Shown: positions 1 to 6,239 of the stretch, piece by piece | Layout: each line of letters begins with the position of its first letter | Position numbering within the stretch: the stretch's first letter is position 1 | Position numbers and translations under genes: made by a program | Notes under the pieces: model-generated | The model's database searches: none | Seen by the model: the letters and a program-made list of their open reading frames with translations, nothing else | Told to the model about the DNA's origin: nothing | From: Alphaproteobacteria bacterium | GTDB lineage: Bacteria > Pseudomonadota > Alphaproteobacteria > Puniceispirillales > Puniceispirillaceae | Length of the DNA stretch: 8,520 nucleotides | Reading direction: 5' to 3' | NCBI GenBank assembly: GCA_009936885.1 | Contig: JAACDT010000129.1 | Coordinates: 1-8,520 of the forward strand

Positions 1-149
1 AGTATCTGCATAAGCCCAATAAGGGCTAGATAAAGAGGTTCTTTTGTTTCTAAATAAACGTGCCATCCCAAAGCCACGGAAAGCATTACGCCAGCTATCC
101 ATATAGATACACGCCCGATCAGGAAGGCTAAGAATCTATGCTCAATCAT
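1..149 (-). CDS. MFS-type transporter, N-terminal fragment (runs off the left edge)
   Basis: The minus strand opens with ATG at 149-147 and stays open for 49 codons to the window edge, so only the N-terminus is visible. The residues begin MIEHRFLAFLIGRVSIW. A hydrophobic stretch at about residues 6-28 is followed by a GWHVYLETKEPLYLALIGL-like segment. This resembles the start of major facilitator superfamily exporters of the enterobactin-exporter (MFS_3) type, in which the first helix is followed by a GWQVYDLTGSPLALGLVGL-like stretch. It would be an inner-membrane permease; the substrate cannot be told. No good Shine-Dalgarno precedes the ATG. The family call is from memory of the pattern and rests on under 50 residues. 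Confidence 0.65.
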   Translation of the reverse strand, partial: MIEHRFLAFLIGRVSIWIAGVMLSVALGWHVYLETKEPLYLALIGLMQI

Positions 150-264
150 TTATAAAAAGTTCGCTCAACATGTTAATATCCGGTATGATTTTCTACGCGT
201 TTCAGCATTCGTTAAACATTTTTCTAACCGGTATCCAAAATAGATATGTTATTTGCAAGGTTTT

Positions 265-405
265 TTATCTATGAATTTTAGCGTCGCAATACCTAAGATA
301 TTCTTGCAAAAAGCGTTGATTTAAGAAGGGTTTATTAAATCCACCACCCATAAGCTCCAGATATACATAAAAAAGAGAAACTGGTTTCATTTCTGTCAAA
401 CTCAT
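265..405 (-). CDS. Doubtful small ORF, 46 aa, unknown
   Basis: ATG at 405-403 is read to TAA at 267-265. The product begins MSLTEMKPVSLFYVYLELMG and ends YCDAKIHR. It has a short hydrophobic patch, a GGG turn and a basic tail. GAGCGG lies 5 bases before the ATG and could act as a weak ribosome binding site. I recognise no family. An open frame of this length arises easily by chance, so this is recorded mainly because it lies in an otherwise empty stretch and has a plausible start. Confidence 0.2.
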   Translation of the reverse strand: MSLTEMKPVSLFYVYLELMGGGFNKPFLNQRFLQEYLRYCDAKIHR

Positions 406-453
406 TTATTCCGCTCAAGATAAAGCGAATACTGATTGAATAATGGTAAAGCG

Positions 454-481
454 GGAGAGGCATTGCTATCACGCCCCCTCC
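454..481 (-). terminator. Possible hairpin terminator downstream of the cysteine-rich gene
   Basis: On the minus strand GGAGGGG pairs with CCTCTCC over 7 bp, including one G-U pair, around a 14-base loop. It begins 27 bases after the stop codon of the cysteine-rich gene. It is the most GC-rich structure in an AT-rich interval, which favours a real role. No run of U follows it on either strand, so it is not a textbook Rho-independent terminator. Confidence 0.3.
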
Positions 482-508
482 TATTTAATTAGTAAAACAA
501 CGATGCCG

Positions 509-706
509 TTAGCTGGCTGATAACTCATATTGACTTTTGCGCTGAAGATATACTTTTTCTGAAAGCGCATGCCAGCTCATACATTTGCCAGTAGGAGAGC
601 GCCCACAAAGACAGTCCCGGCTTTCCTTCTGTTCAATTTCGCTAGGCCTATTACAGTTACAAATAGTCCTATCACGCATACAAACACAACTTAATTCGTT
701 ACTCAT
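509..706 (-). CDS. Small cysteine-rich protein with a CDGSH-like C-x-C-x7-C-x3-H motif
   Basis: This is a 65-residue protein from ATG at 706-704. An in-frame GTG at 712 would add two residues; neither start has a strong Shine-Dalgarno. It holds seven cysteines and no signal peptide or membrane segment. Counted from the GTG start, they form C9-x-C11, C18-x-C20 and C34-x-C36-x7-C44-x3-H48. The last group reads CLCGRSPTGKCMSWH. CDGSH Fe-S proteins carry C-x-C-x2-S-x3-P-x-C-D-G-S-H, so the GRS and the 3Cys:1His order agree, but the loop is one residue shorter and DGS is replaced by MSW. A [2Fe-2S] or zinc site is possible; the function is unknown. It lies about 100 bases downstream of the tRNA-Gly gene on the same strand. 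I do not recognise the family. Cysteine conservation argues that it is real. Confidence 0.6.
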   Translation of the reverse strand: MSNELSCVCMRDRTICNCNRPSEIEQKESRDCLCGRSPTGKCMSWHALSEKVYLQRKSQYELSAS

Positions 707-738
707 CTTCACACAACTTTCTGTTTTTCTTAACTAAT

Positions 739-752
739 TAACATATATGTTA
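739..752. promoter_or_regulatory. Perfect 14-bp palindrome upstream of the cysteine-rich gene
   Basis: TAACATATATGTTA is a perfect palindrome that ends 32 bases before the ATG of the cysteine-rich gene, where a promoter would be expected. It could be an operator, or simply AT-rich promoter sequence. No binding protein can be named. Confidence 0.3.
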
Positions 753-812
753 TTATTTAAGACGGTCATTAGTTATCAGATCTTGCCAATTCCGTCAGAG
801 GTTAATTTTATT

Positions 813-886
813 TGGAGCGGCTGACCAGGTTCGAACTGGCCCTAAGAGCTTGGAAGGCTCTTGTGCTACCACTACACCACAGCCGC
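813..886 (-). tRNA. tRNA-Gly (anticodon UCC)
   Basis: The complement folds into a full cloverleaf of 74 nt with an encoded CCA end. The acceptor stem GCGGCTG pairs with CAGCCGC. The D arm GTGT/GCAC carries the GG-containing loop AGTGGTA. The anticodon stem AGAGC/GCTCT holds the 7-base loop CTTCCAA, whose centre TCC is the glycine anticodon UCC, reading GGA and GGG codons. The T arm GCCAG/CTGGT holds the loop TTCGAAC. U73 is followed by CCA. It sits between hemH and the cysteine-rich gene, all on the same strand, and appears to have its own promoter. Confidence 0.98.
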
Positions 887-917
887 TAAGATAAAATGCT
901 CATCTTTTAGTAGAACA

Positions 918-946
918 TTCATACCTGATTAAAATAAAATTGTTAA
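918..946 (-). promoter_or_regulatory. Probable sigma-70 promoter of tRNA-Gly
   Basis: On the minus strand TTAACA (946-941) is followed after exactly 17 bases by TATGAA (923-918). These match TTGACA and TATAAT at five and four of six positions. Transcription would start about 25 bases before the tRNA 5' end, in the gap after the hemH stop. This suggests the tRNA is transcribed separately from hemA-hemH. Confidence 0.45.
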
Positions 947-999
947 CTTATTTATTTCTATGCCCTAAATTCTTTTTTGTATAATCATGCCTAACATAA

Positions 1000-2037
1000 T
1001 TACACATCAACCCATCCAGCTAGATTATCTTTAACAAGCGAATAAATTACATTCATTCCAAATGTGCTATCGTTTAAACAAGGCACATAGGTGAAATTCT
1101 TGCCTCCAGCCTCTTTATAAATCTCCTGACCTTCCATTGCCAATTCCTCGAGTGTTTCAAGGCAGTCTGCAGAAAAACCAGGAGCCATGATGGCAAGTGA
1201 CTTTGTTTTTGCCTCACCTAACTTATGCAATGTCTCATCGGTATATGGTTTAATCCAAGGCTCTTTTCCAAATCGGGATTGAAAGGTTACAGAAAGCCGA
1301 TCCGCAGGCCAGTCAAGTTTTTCACGAACCAAACGAGCTGTTTTCATACAATGACAATGATATGGATCCCCTAAGGTAAAATACCTCTCTGGAATGCCGT
1401 GAAAAGACAGCATCAAATGCTCCGGGGTTTCGCCGAGCATAAATTGCCTTCGAAATGATTGCGCCAAAGCTTCGATATAAACATCATTATCATGCCAAGG
1501 CGGAACTGTCCTAATAGCAGGTTGCCATCGTTGCTTTAGCGCCCATTTGTAAACTTCATCATTAACGGTTGCTGTCGTGGCAGCAGCATATTGTGGGTAC
1601 ATAGGTAAGATTAAGAATTGACTGCAACCCAATGATTTTAAATAATTAAGTTGGTCAGGTATCGATGGGTTTCCATATCTCATTGCCCACGCAACCTCAA
1701 GATTTGTAATATCCTTATAGCTCGCTGCTAAATGTTCTGCTTGCAACCGTGTGGTTTTGCGCAAGGGACTTCCATCAATATCATCTTTGATCCATACTTT
1801 GTCATATGCTTCACCTGACTTTTTGGGACGGGTATTTAAGATAATGCCATTTAGAATTATCCACCATAATAATCTTGGCACTTCAACAACGCGCTTGTCT
1901 GAGAGAAATTGTTTTAAATACCGACGCATAGATTTTTTATCTGTGGCATCTGGGGTACCAAGATTAACCAGCAATAACCCTGTTTTTGTAACAGGAGGAA
2001 AGGAGGGATGGTCATCAGGAATTGGTTTTAGGCTCAT
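1000..2037 (-). CDS. hemH: Ferrochelatase HemH
   Basis: Ferrochelatase inserts Fe2+ into protoporphyrin IX, the last step of protoheme synthesis, usually at the inner face of the cytoplasmic membrane. The N-terminal GLLLVNLGTPDA, the YPQYAAATTATVND segment, the signature LMLSFHGIPERY...GDPY, TFQSRFG.EPWIKPYTDETL and PGFSADCLETLEE are all family hallmarks. From the ATG at 2037, the metal-binding His is residue 213 and the conserved Glu of CLETLEE is residue 294. The product is 345 aa, normal for the family. I chose this ATG, with GAG seven bases upstream, over an in-frame TTG at 2049 that lacks a ribosome binding site and would add four residues. It lies 45 bases after the hemA stop on the same strand, with no terminator between, so co-transcription is likely. 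There is no frameshift or missing key residue. Confidence 0.97.
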   Translation of the reverse strand: MSLKPIPDDHPSFPPVTKTGLLLVNLGTPDATDKKSMRRYLKQFLSDKRVVEVPRLLWWIILNGIILNTRPKKSGEAYDKVWIKDDIDGSPLRKTTRLQAEHLAASYKDITNLEVAWAMRYGNPSIPDQLNYLKSLGCSQFLILPMYPQYAAATTATVNDEVYKWALKQRWQPAIRTVPPWHDNDVYIEALAQSFRRQFMLGETPEHLMLSFHGIPERYFTLGDPYHCHCMKTARLVREKLDWPADRLSVTFQSRFGKEPWIKPYTDETLHKLGEAKTKSLAIMAPGFSADCLETLEELAMEGQEIYKEAGGKNFTYVPCLNDSTFGMNVIYSLVKDNLAGWVDV

Positions 2038-2082
2038 AGCTATGCTCAAACAGAAAAGATCACAAAAAAACTTAAATATATA

Positions 2083-3327
2083 TTAAGCTGACATAGCTCG
2101 ATTATTGGCATTTGACGATACCACAGAAGGCGGATTAACCTCATTAAATATCTTTGATAGCGCCATTACAAGATCATCTATCATCTCATTGCTATGCAAT
2201 GGTCCAGGTGTAATGCGAAGACGCTCTGTACCTTTTGGAACAGTTGGAAAATTAATTGGCTGAATATAAAAACCATATTTATCAAGGAGCATCTGGCTGA
2301 TTTGCGAGCATTTAGCAGCATCTCCTACCATCACTGGCACGATATGTGTATTTCCTGTCAAAAAGGGCATGCCATATTCCCGCAGTCGCTTTTTAAGACG
2401 TCTGGACTGTCGTTGCTGGGCGTCTCTTTCCATCTGGCTTTGACGTAAATGTTGAACCGAAGCAAGAGCAGCAGAAGCAAGAGGAGGGGGCATTGCGGTT
2501 GTAAAAATAAATCCAGAGCCATAACCACGAACAGCATCACAAATTGCATCGCTAGCAGCAATATACCCGCCCATAGTTCCAAACGCTTTTCCAAGCGTTC
2601 CTTGTAATATATCAATTTCGGATTCTAAGCCTTCTTGCTGAGCAACACCGCCGCCTTCACTGCCATACATCCCAACAGCATGCACCTCATCAAGATAGGT
2701 CATTGCATTGTATTTTTTAGCTAAATGAATGATTTTTTCGATAGGAGATACATCCCCATCCATAGAATACACAGATTCGAAAATAATTACTTTATGACGC
2801 TCATAAGGTTGCACTTTTAATAAGGTCTCCAGATGTTCAACGTCATTATGGCGAAAAATAATCTTTTCCGCTCTTCCATAACGTATTCCAGAGATAATGG
2901 AAGCATGGTTCATAGAATCCGAAAAAATAACAGGATTATCTAATAATGCAGAAATAGCACTAATACTTGCTTCATTTGCAACATAGCCTGATGTGAAAAC
3001 AAGCGCACGCTCTTTCCGGTGAAGAGAGGCGAGTTCAGATTCTAATGCTACGATTGTATGGCTAGTGCCAGAAATATTGCGTGTACCACCAGCGCCAGTA
3101 CCGTGATTATTAGCTGATTCAGTCATTGCTTTTATGGATTGCTTGCTTTGACCCATTCCAAGATAATCATTAGAACACCAGATGATAACATCTCTCGGTC
3201 CTGTGTCGCTGTGCCATATGGCGTGAGGATGCTCTCCTACCTTGCGCTCAAGCTCAGCGAATAAACGGTATCTATTTTCCGTTTTTAATTGATTAACTTG
3301 TTCTTTGAATAAGGATTGATAATCCAA
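2083..3327 (-). CDS. hemA: 5-aminolevulinate synthase HemA (ALAS)
   Basis: This PLP enzyme condenses glycine with succinyl-CoA to give 5-aminolevulinate, the committed step of heme synthesis in alphaproteobacteria (C4 route), in the cytosol. The 414-aa product matches alphaproteobacterial ALAS along its length: MDY at the start, [36 protein letters not shown] (181-192), [12 protein letters not shown] with Asp213 and His216 at the cofactor, the Schiff-base lysine Lys247 in GTLGKAFG, and the C-terminal [19 protein letters not shown]. The start is TTG at 3327-3325. It is supported by the family MDY start and by GGAG six bases upstream; no upstream ATG is in frame. It leads the hemA-hemH unit. 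A 24-base element shared with the formate dehydrogenase operon lies 29 bases upstream. No cysteine-proline heme regulatory motif is visible at the N-terminus. Confidence 0.97.
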   Translation of the reverse strand: MDYQSLFKEQVNQLKTENRYRLFAELERKVGEHPHAIWHSDTGPRDVIIWCSNDYLGMGQSKQSIKAMTESANNHGTGAGGTRNISGTSHTIVALESELASLHRKERALVFTSGYVANEASISAISALLDNPVIFSDSMNHASIISGIRYGRAEKIIFRHNDVEHLETLLKVQPYERHKVIIFESVYSMDGDVSPIEKIIHLAKKYNAMTYLDEVHAVGMYGSEGGGVAQQEGLESEIDILQGTLGKAFGTMGGYIAASDAICDAVRGYGSGFIFTTAMPPPLASAALASVQHLRQSQMERDAQQRQSRRLKKRLREYGMPFLTGNTHIVPVMVGDAAKCSQISQMLLDKYGFYIQPINFPTVPKGTERLRITPGPLHSNEMIDDLVMALSKIFNEVNPPSVVSSNANNRAMSA

Positions 3328-3333
3328 TTAATA

Positions 3334-3337
3334 CTCC
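3334..3337 (-). promoter_or_regulatory. Ribosome binding site that fixes the hemA TTG start
   Basis: On the minus strand the sequence reads GGAG-TATTAA-TTG, a Shine-Dalgarno core with a 6-base spacer. It is the clearest ribosome binding site in the window and supports the TTG codon at 3327 as the true hemA start. Confidence 0.65.
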
Positions 3338-3356
3338 AAAACTGCAGATATCACAT

Positions 3357-3380
3357 CTTTTCGATATTCTATAACAACTT
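3357..3380 (-). promoter_or_regulatory. Shared 24-base element, hemA copy
   Basis: The core reads GTTGTTATAGAATATC on the minus strand. Over 24 bases it matches the element at 8042-8065 at 21 positions, ungapped and in the same orientation relative to the downstream gene. It ends 29 bases before the hemA start codon. Its dyad symmetry is partial: 4 of 6 half-site positions pair around ATAG. It may be an operator, or a promoter core since TATAGA resembles a -10 box. I could not match it confidently to a known regulator site. Confidence 0.5.
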
Positions 3381-3464
3381 CACCCTATGAATGTAACAGC
3401 TTTAACCTAAATTGGGCTAGTCCTTTTACCATGTGACAAAATGATGCGTCTAGAACATGAAAAT

Positions 3465-6239
3465 TTATTCTGCAATTTTAATGTTTGCTGCTGAGAATTT
3501 AAGTTCGGGAATTTTTCCAAATGGGTCAAGTGCTGAGTTTGTAAGCATATTAGCAGGTGCTTCATCAAAGCAGAACGGAATAAACACCATTCCATCTGGT
3601 AATCCAGGGTCAAGGCGTGCTGCAAGCGTTATAAAGCCTCGTCTGGTGGATATTTGCAGTTGTGTGCCAGCAAAACCGCCAAGACTACGAAGGTTTTCAG
3701 GATTTATATGTATTTCAGCAACAGGTTCAATCTCATCCAACACAGAAGAGCGGCGCGTCATAGAGCCAGTGTGCCAATGCTCAAGCAATCTTCCTGTTGA
3801 TAAGACAAAGGGATATTCATCATCTGGCTCTTCAGCAGGGGGGGTGTATTCTGCTGGTGTAAATTTGCCTAAGCCTGATTTTGTAGGAAATGATTCTGTA
3901 AATAGCAGGTCCTGACCATCTGAATTCTCATCTATGCAGGGATATGTTACGGCATCTTCTTTTTCCAGACGCTCCCATGTGATCCCAGTGAGTGAAGGCA
4001 TTACAATTCGCATTTCAGCAAATATATCTTTTGGATGCTGATAGCTCCATTGAAGTCCCATGCGGGTCGCAATTTCCTGAATAATCCAATAATCTTGTTT
4101 GGCATTCCCTGGCGGAGGAACTGCCTGTCTTCCAAGCTGTACTCTTCTATCGGTATTGGTAACGGTACCTGTCTTTTCTGGGAAGGCAGATGCGGGAAGT
4201 ATCACATCAGCAAATGCAGCAGTTTCAGTTGGAAAAATATCTTGAACAACAAGCCAGTCAAGTTTTTCCAAAGCGGCTCTTGCATGGTTTTGATCTGGAT
4301 CTGACATAGCAGGGTTTTCCCCCATTATATACATTCCCTTAATATCTCCATTAAAGGCAGCATTGGTGATTTCAACAACTGTCAGCCCTATTTGCTCTGG
4401 GATTGGAAACTGCCAGATAGCCTCGTATTTTTTTCTGATTTGAGGGTCGGATACGGATTGATAATCTGGCAGAAACATTGGAATAAGACCTGCATCTGAT
4501 GCACCCTGAACATTATTTTGCCCACGCAACGGATGTAGTCCAGCCCCTTTTTTGCCAATATTACCTGTTAATAATGCCAATGAAATCAGGCATCTAGAAT
4601 TATCTGTTCCATGGGTATGTTGTGATATCCCCATACCCCAGAAAATAATACCAGCAGGCGCATTTGAGAATTTGCGAGCAACAAGCCTGATATCCTCAGC
4701 TGGTATTCCGCAAATTGGAGACATTGCCTCTGGTGTAAGGTATTTTACCGTTTCTGCAAGCTGTTCAAACCCTTCTGTATGGGTGTTTACATAATCACGG
4801 TCATATAATTCTTCGCAGATAATCACATTTATTAACGCATTCAGCAGTGATACATCGCTGCCTGGTTTAAAGTTAAGTGATTTTGTGGCGTATCTATCAA
4901 GTGCTTGAGCTCGCGGGTCTATAACAAATAATTCTGCGCCTCTTTGCGCGGCGTTTTTGATGAAAGTTGCTGCAACAGGATGATTGACGGTTGGGTTTGC
5001 ACCTATGACAATGATAGCATCTGCGTATTTAGCTTGCGAGAATGAAGCTGTTACCGCTCCAGAGCCGATATTCTCTAGCAATGCAGCAACAGATGATGCA
5101 TGACATAGTCTTGTGCAATGATCTACGTTATTTGTTTGAAAACCAGTGCGAATTAATTTTTGAAAAAGATAGGCTTCTTCATTGCTTCCTTTTGCAGAGC
5201 CAAATCCGCTCAATGCAGCACCGCCATGTTTTGACTTAATCGTATTTAGCCCCTCGCTAGCTTTATCAAGAGCTTCTTGCCAACTTGCTTCTCTGAAGTG
5301 AGTTAATGGGTTTGATGGATCAAAACTGTGCCAGTCTTTTTTTGGTACATCTCCCCTTCGAATAAGCGGTTTGGTAAGTCTTTCTTTATTATGAATATAA
5401 TCGAACCCGTATCGCCCTTTTATACATAGCCTGCCAAGGTTGGCAGGGCCGTTTTTACTCTCAACGCCAACAATTTTATCATCCTTGACCTGAAAGCTCA
5501 ATTGACACCCAACACCGCAATAAGGGCATACAGAAGCAACCTGTTTATCAGGTGTAATAGCGAGTTTCGTTGCATCCTCATTCATTAAGGATTTTGGAAG
5601 CAAAGCCCCAGTTGGGCAGGCTTGCACACACTCACCGCAACCAACGCAGGTTGAAGCGCCCATATCATCGTCAAAATCAAATATGATATGAGCATCAGCG
5701 CCTCTGCCAGCCATTCCAATAACGTCATTGACCTGAACCTCTCTACAGGCACGAACACATAAGCCGCATTGAATGCAGGCATCCATATTAACCGCAATAG
5801 CGGGGTGCGAGTTATCAGCTTCTATTGCTGGTCTGCTCGGGAATCTGCTGGTTTCTAACGAATGTGTTTCAGCCATTTGCCAGAAATGCGAGTTATCATC
5901 ATGGGCTATCTCTTTATCGGGATGGTCAGATAATAAAAGTTCCATGACCAATTTTTGTGAATTTTTGACTCTATCTGTGTCTGTCGTTACGATCAAACCA
6001 TCGCTGACTTTTCGTTGGCATGAGGCTGCAAGAGTACGCTCACCCTCGATTTGAACCATGCATGCACGGCAGTTTCCGTCTGCTCTGTAGGTTTCATCAT
6101 CTCTATAACATAAATGCGGGATCTCAATGCCTTGCTTATGAGCAGCTTGCCAAATGGTCTGCTCCGAGTGAGCATACACCTCTTTGTTGTTAAGCATGAA
6201 CTTGACTTGATTTTTGGCTATTGGATTATGTTCATTCAT
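3465..6239 (-). CDS. fdsA: NAD-dependent formate dehydrogenase, catalytic alpha subunit (FdsA / FDH1A type)
   Basis: This 924-aa Mo- or W-bis-MGD enzyme oxidises formate to CO2 in the cytosol. Residues 10-85 form a NuoG-like [2Fe-2S] domain (Cys44, 57, 60, 74). Residues 151-210 carry two [4Fe-4S] ferredoxin motifs (C155-C158-C161-C165 and C198-C201-C204-C208). From 235 on lies the molybdopterin oxidoreductase body with its own [4Fe-4S] site (Cys238, 241, 245, 272). TRLCH places the metal-ligand Cys379 (codon TGT, not selenocysteine) beside His380, and LRGQNNVQGA places the active-site Arg572. The C-terminal dinucleotide-binding domain runs from about residue 805. The NuoG-type His-Cys3 cluster motif is absent: the matching place (about 105-120) has DHPD but no Cys, unlike FdsA of Cupriavidus. 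Its start overlaps the upstream stop (ATGA), implying translational coupling. Neither fdhD/fdsC nor fdsD follows. Confidence 0.96.
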   Translation of the reverse strand: MNEHNPIAKNQVKFMLNNKEVYAHSEQTIWQAAHKQGIEIPHLCYRDDETYRADGNCRACMVQIEGERTLAASCQRKVSDGLIVTTDTDRVKNSQKLVMELLLSDHPDKEIAHDDNSHFWQMAETHSLETSRFPSRPAIEADNSHPAIAVNMDACIQCGLCVRACREVQVNDVIGMAGRGADAHIIFDFDDDMGASTCVGCGECVQACPTGALLPKSLMNEDATKLAITPDKQVASVCPYCGVGCQLSFQVKDDKIVGVESKNGPANLGRLCIKGRYGFDYIHNKERLTKPLIRRGDVPKKDWHSFDPSNPLTHFREASWQEALDKASEGLNTIKSKHGGAALSGFGSAKGSNEEAYLFQKLIRTGFQTNNVDHCTRLCHASSVAALLENIGSGAVTASFSQAKYADAIIVIGANPTVNHPVAATFIKNAAQRGAELFVIDPRAQALDRYATKSLNFKPGSDVSLLNALINVIICEELYDRDYVNTHTEGFEQLAETVKYLTPEAMSPICGIPAEDIRLVARKFSNAPAGIIFWGMGISQHTHGTDNSRCLISLALLTGNIGKKGAGLHPLRGQNNVQGASDAGLIPMFLPDYQSVSDPQIRKKYEAIWQFPIPEQIGLTVVEITNAAFNGDIKGMYIMGENPAMSDPDQNHARAALEKLDWLVVQDIFPTETAAFADVILPASAFPEKTGTVTNTDRRVQLGRQAVPPPGNAKQDYWIIQEIATRMGLQWSYQHPKDIFAEMRIVMPSLTGITWERLEKEDAVTYPCIDENSDGQDLLFTESFPTKSGLGKFTPAEYTPPAEEPDDEYPFVLSTGRLLEHWHTGSMTRRSSVLDEIEPVAEIHINPENLRSLGGFAGTQLQISTRRGFITLAARLDPGLPDGMVFIPFCFDEAPANMLTNSALDPFGKIPELKFSAANIKIAE

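Larger units (their letters stand above)
150..508. other. Intergenic stretch with no confident gene
   Basis: About 360 AT-rich bases separate the transporter start from the stop of the cysteine-rich small gene. I see one doubtful 46-codon minus-strand ORF (265-405) and a GC-rich hairpin (454-481), listed separately. Two copies of CCGGTAT, at 180-186 and 228-234, lie just upstream of the transporter and could be an operator pair. No tRNA, rRNA, insertion sequence end or CRISPR repeat is visible. The promoter of the transporter should lie here, but I could not place a convincing -35/-10 pair. Confidence 0.5.
3328..3464. other. fdsA-hemA intergenic region
   Basis: This 137-base gap holds the hemA ribosome binding site, the shared 24-base element and a weak promoter-like pair: GTTACA (3397-3392), 18 bases, TATAGA (3373-3368), on the minus strand, with the -10 inside the shared element. 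No hairpin terminator for the formate dehydrogenase operon is evident. No fdsD-sized or fdhD ORF occurs here; the longest minus-strand frame starting with ATG is about 15 codons. Confidence 0.4.

Noticed and set aside
761..796. GACGG/CCGTC inverted repeat as a terminator after tRNA-Gly
   Set aside because: The stem is only 5 bp around a 26-base loop, too weak to call.
813..886. The tRNA-Gly gene as an integration (att) site
   Set aside because: No integrase, no direct repeat of the tRNA 3' end and no change in gene content typical of an island is visible in the window.
1751..2086. A 111-codon open frame on the plus strand
   Set aside because: It is antisense to the N-terminal half of hemH, whose conserved motifs fully explain the sequence.
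2358..2615. A leucine-rich minus-strand frame that looks like a membrane segment
   Set aside because: It is an alternate frame inside hemA; the run of leucines comes from alanine-rich codons read out of frame.
3457..3915. A 152-codon open frame on the plus strand
   Set aside because: It lies wholly antisense to the conserved C-terminal part of fdsA, shows no family motif, and is best explained as a shadow frame.
5103..5105. Possible selenocysteine at the formate dehydrogenase active site
   Set aside because: The codon for residue 379 reads TGT (Cys) on the minus strand, not TGA, so no selenocysteine insertion is needed.
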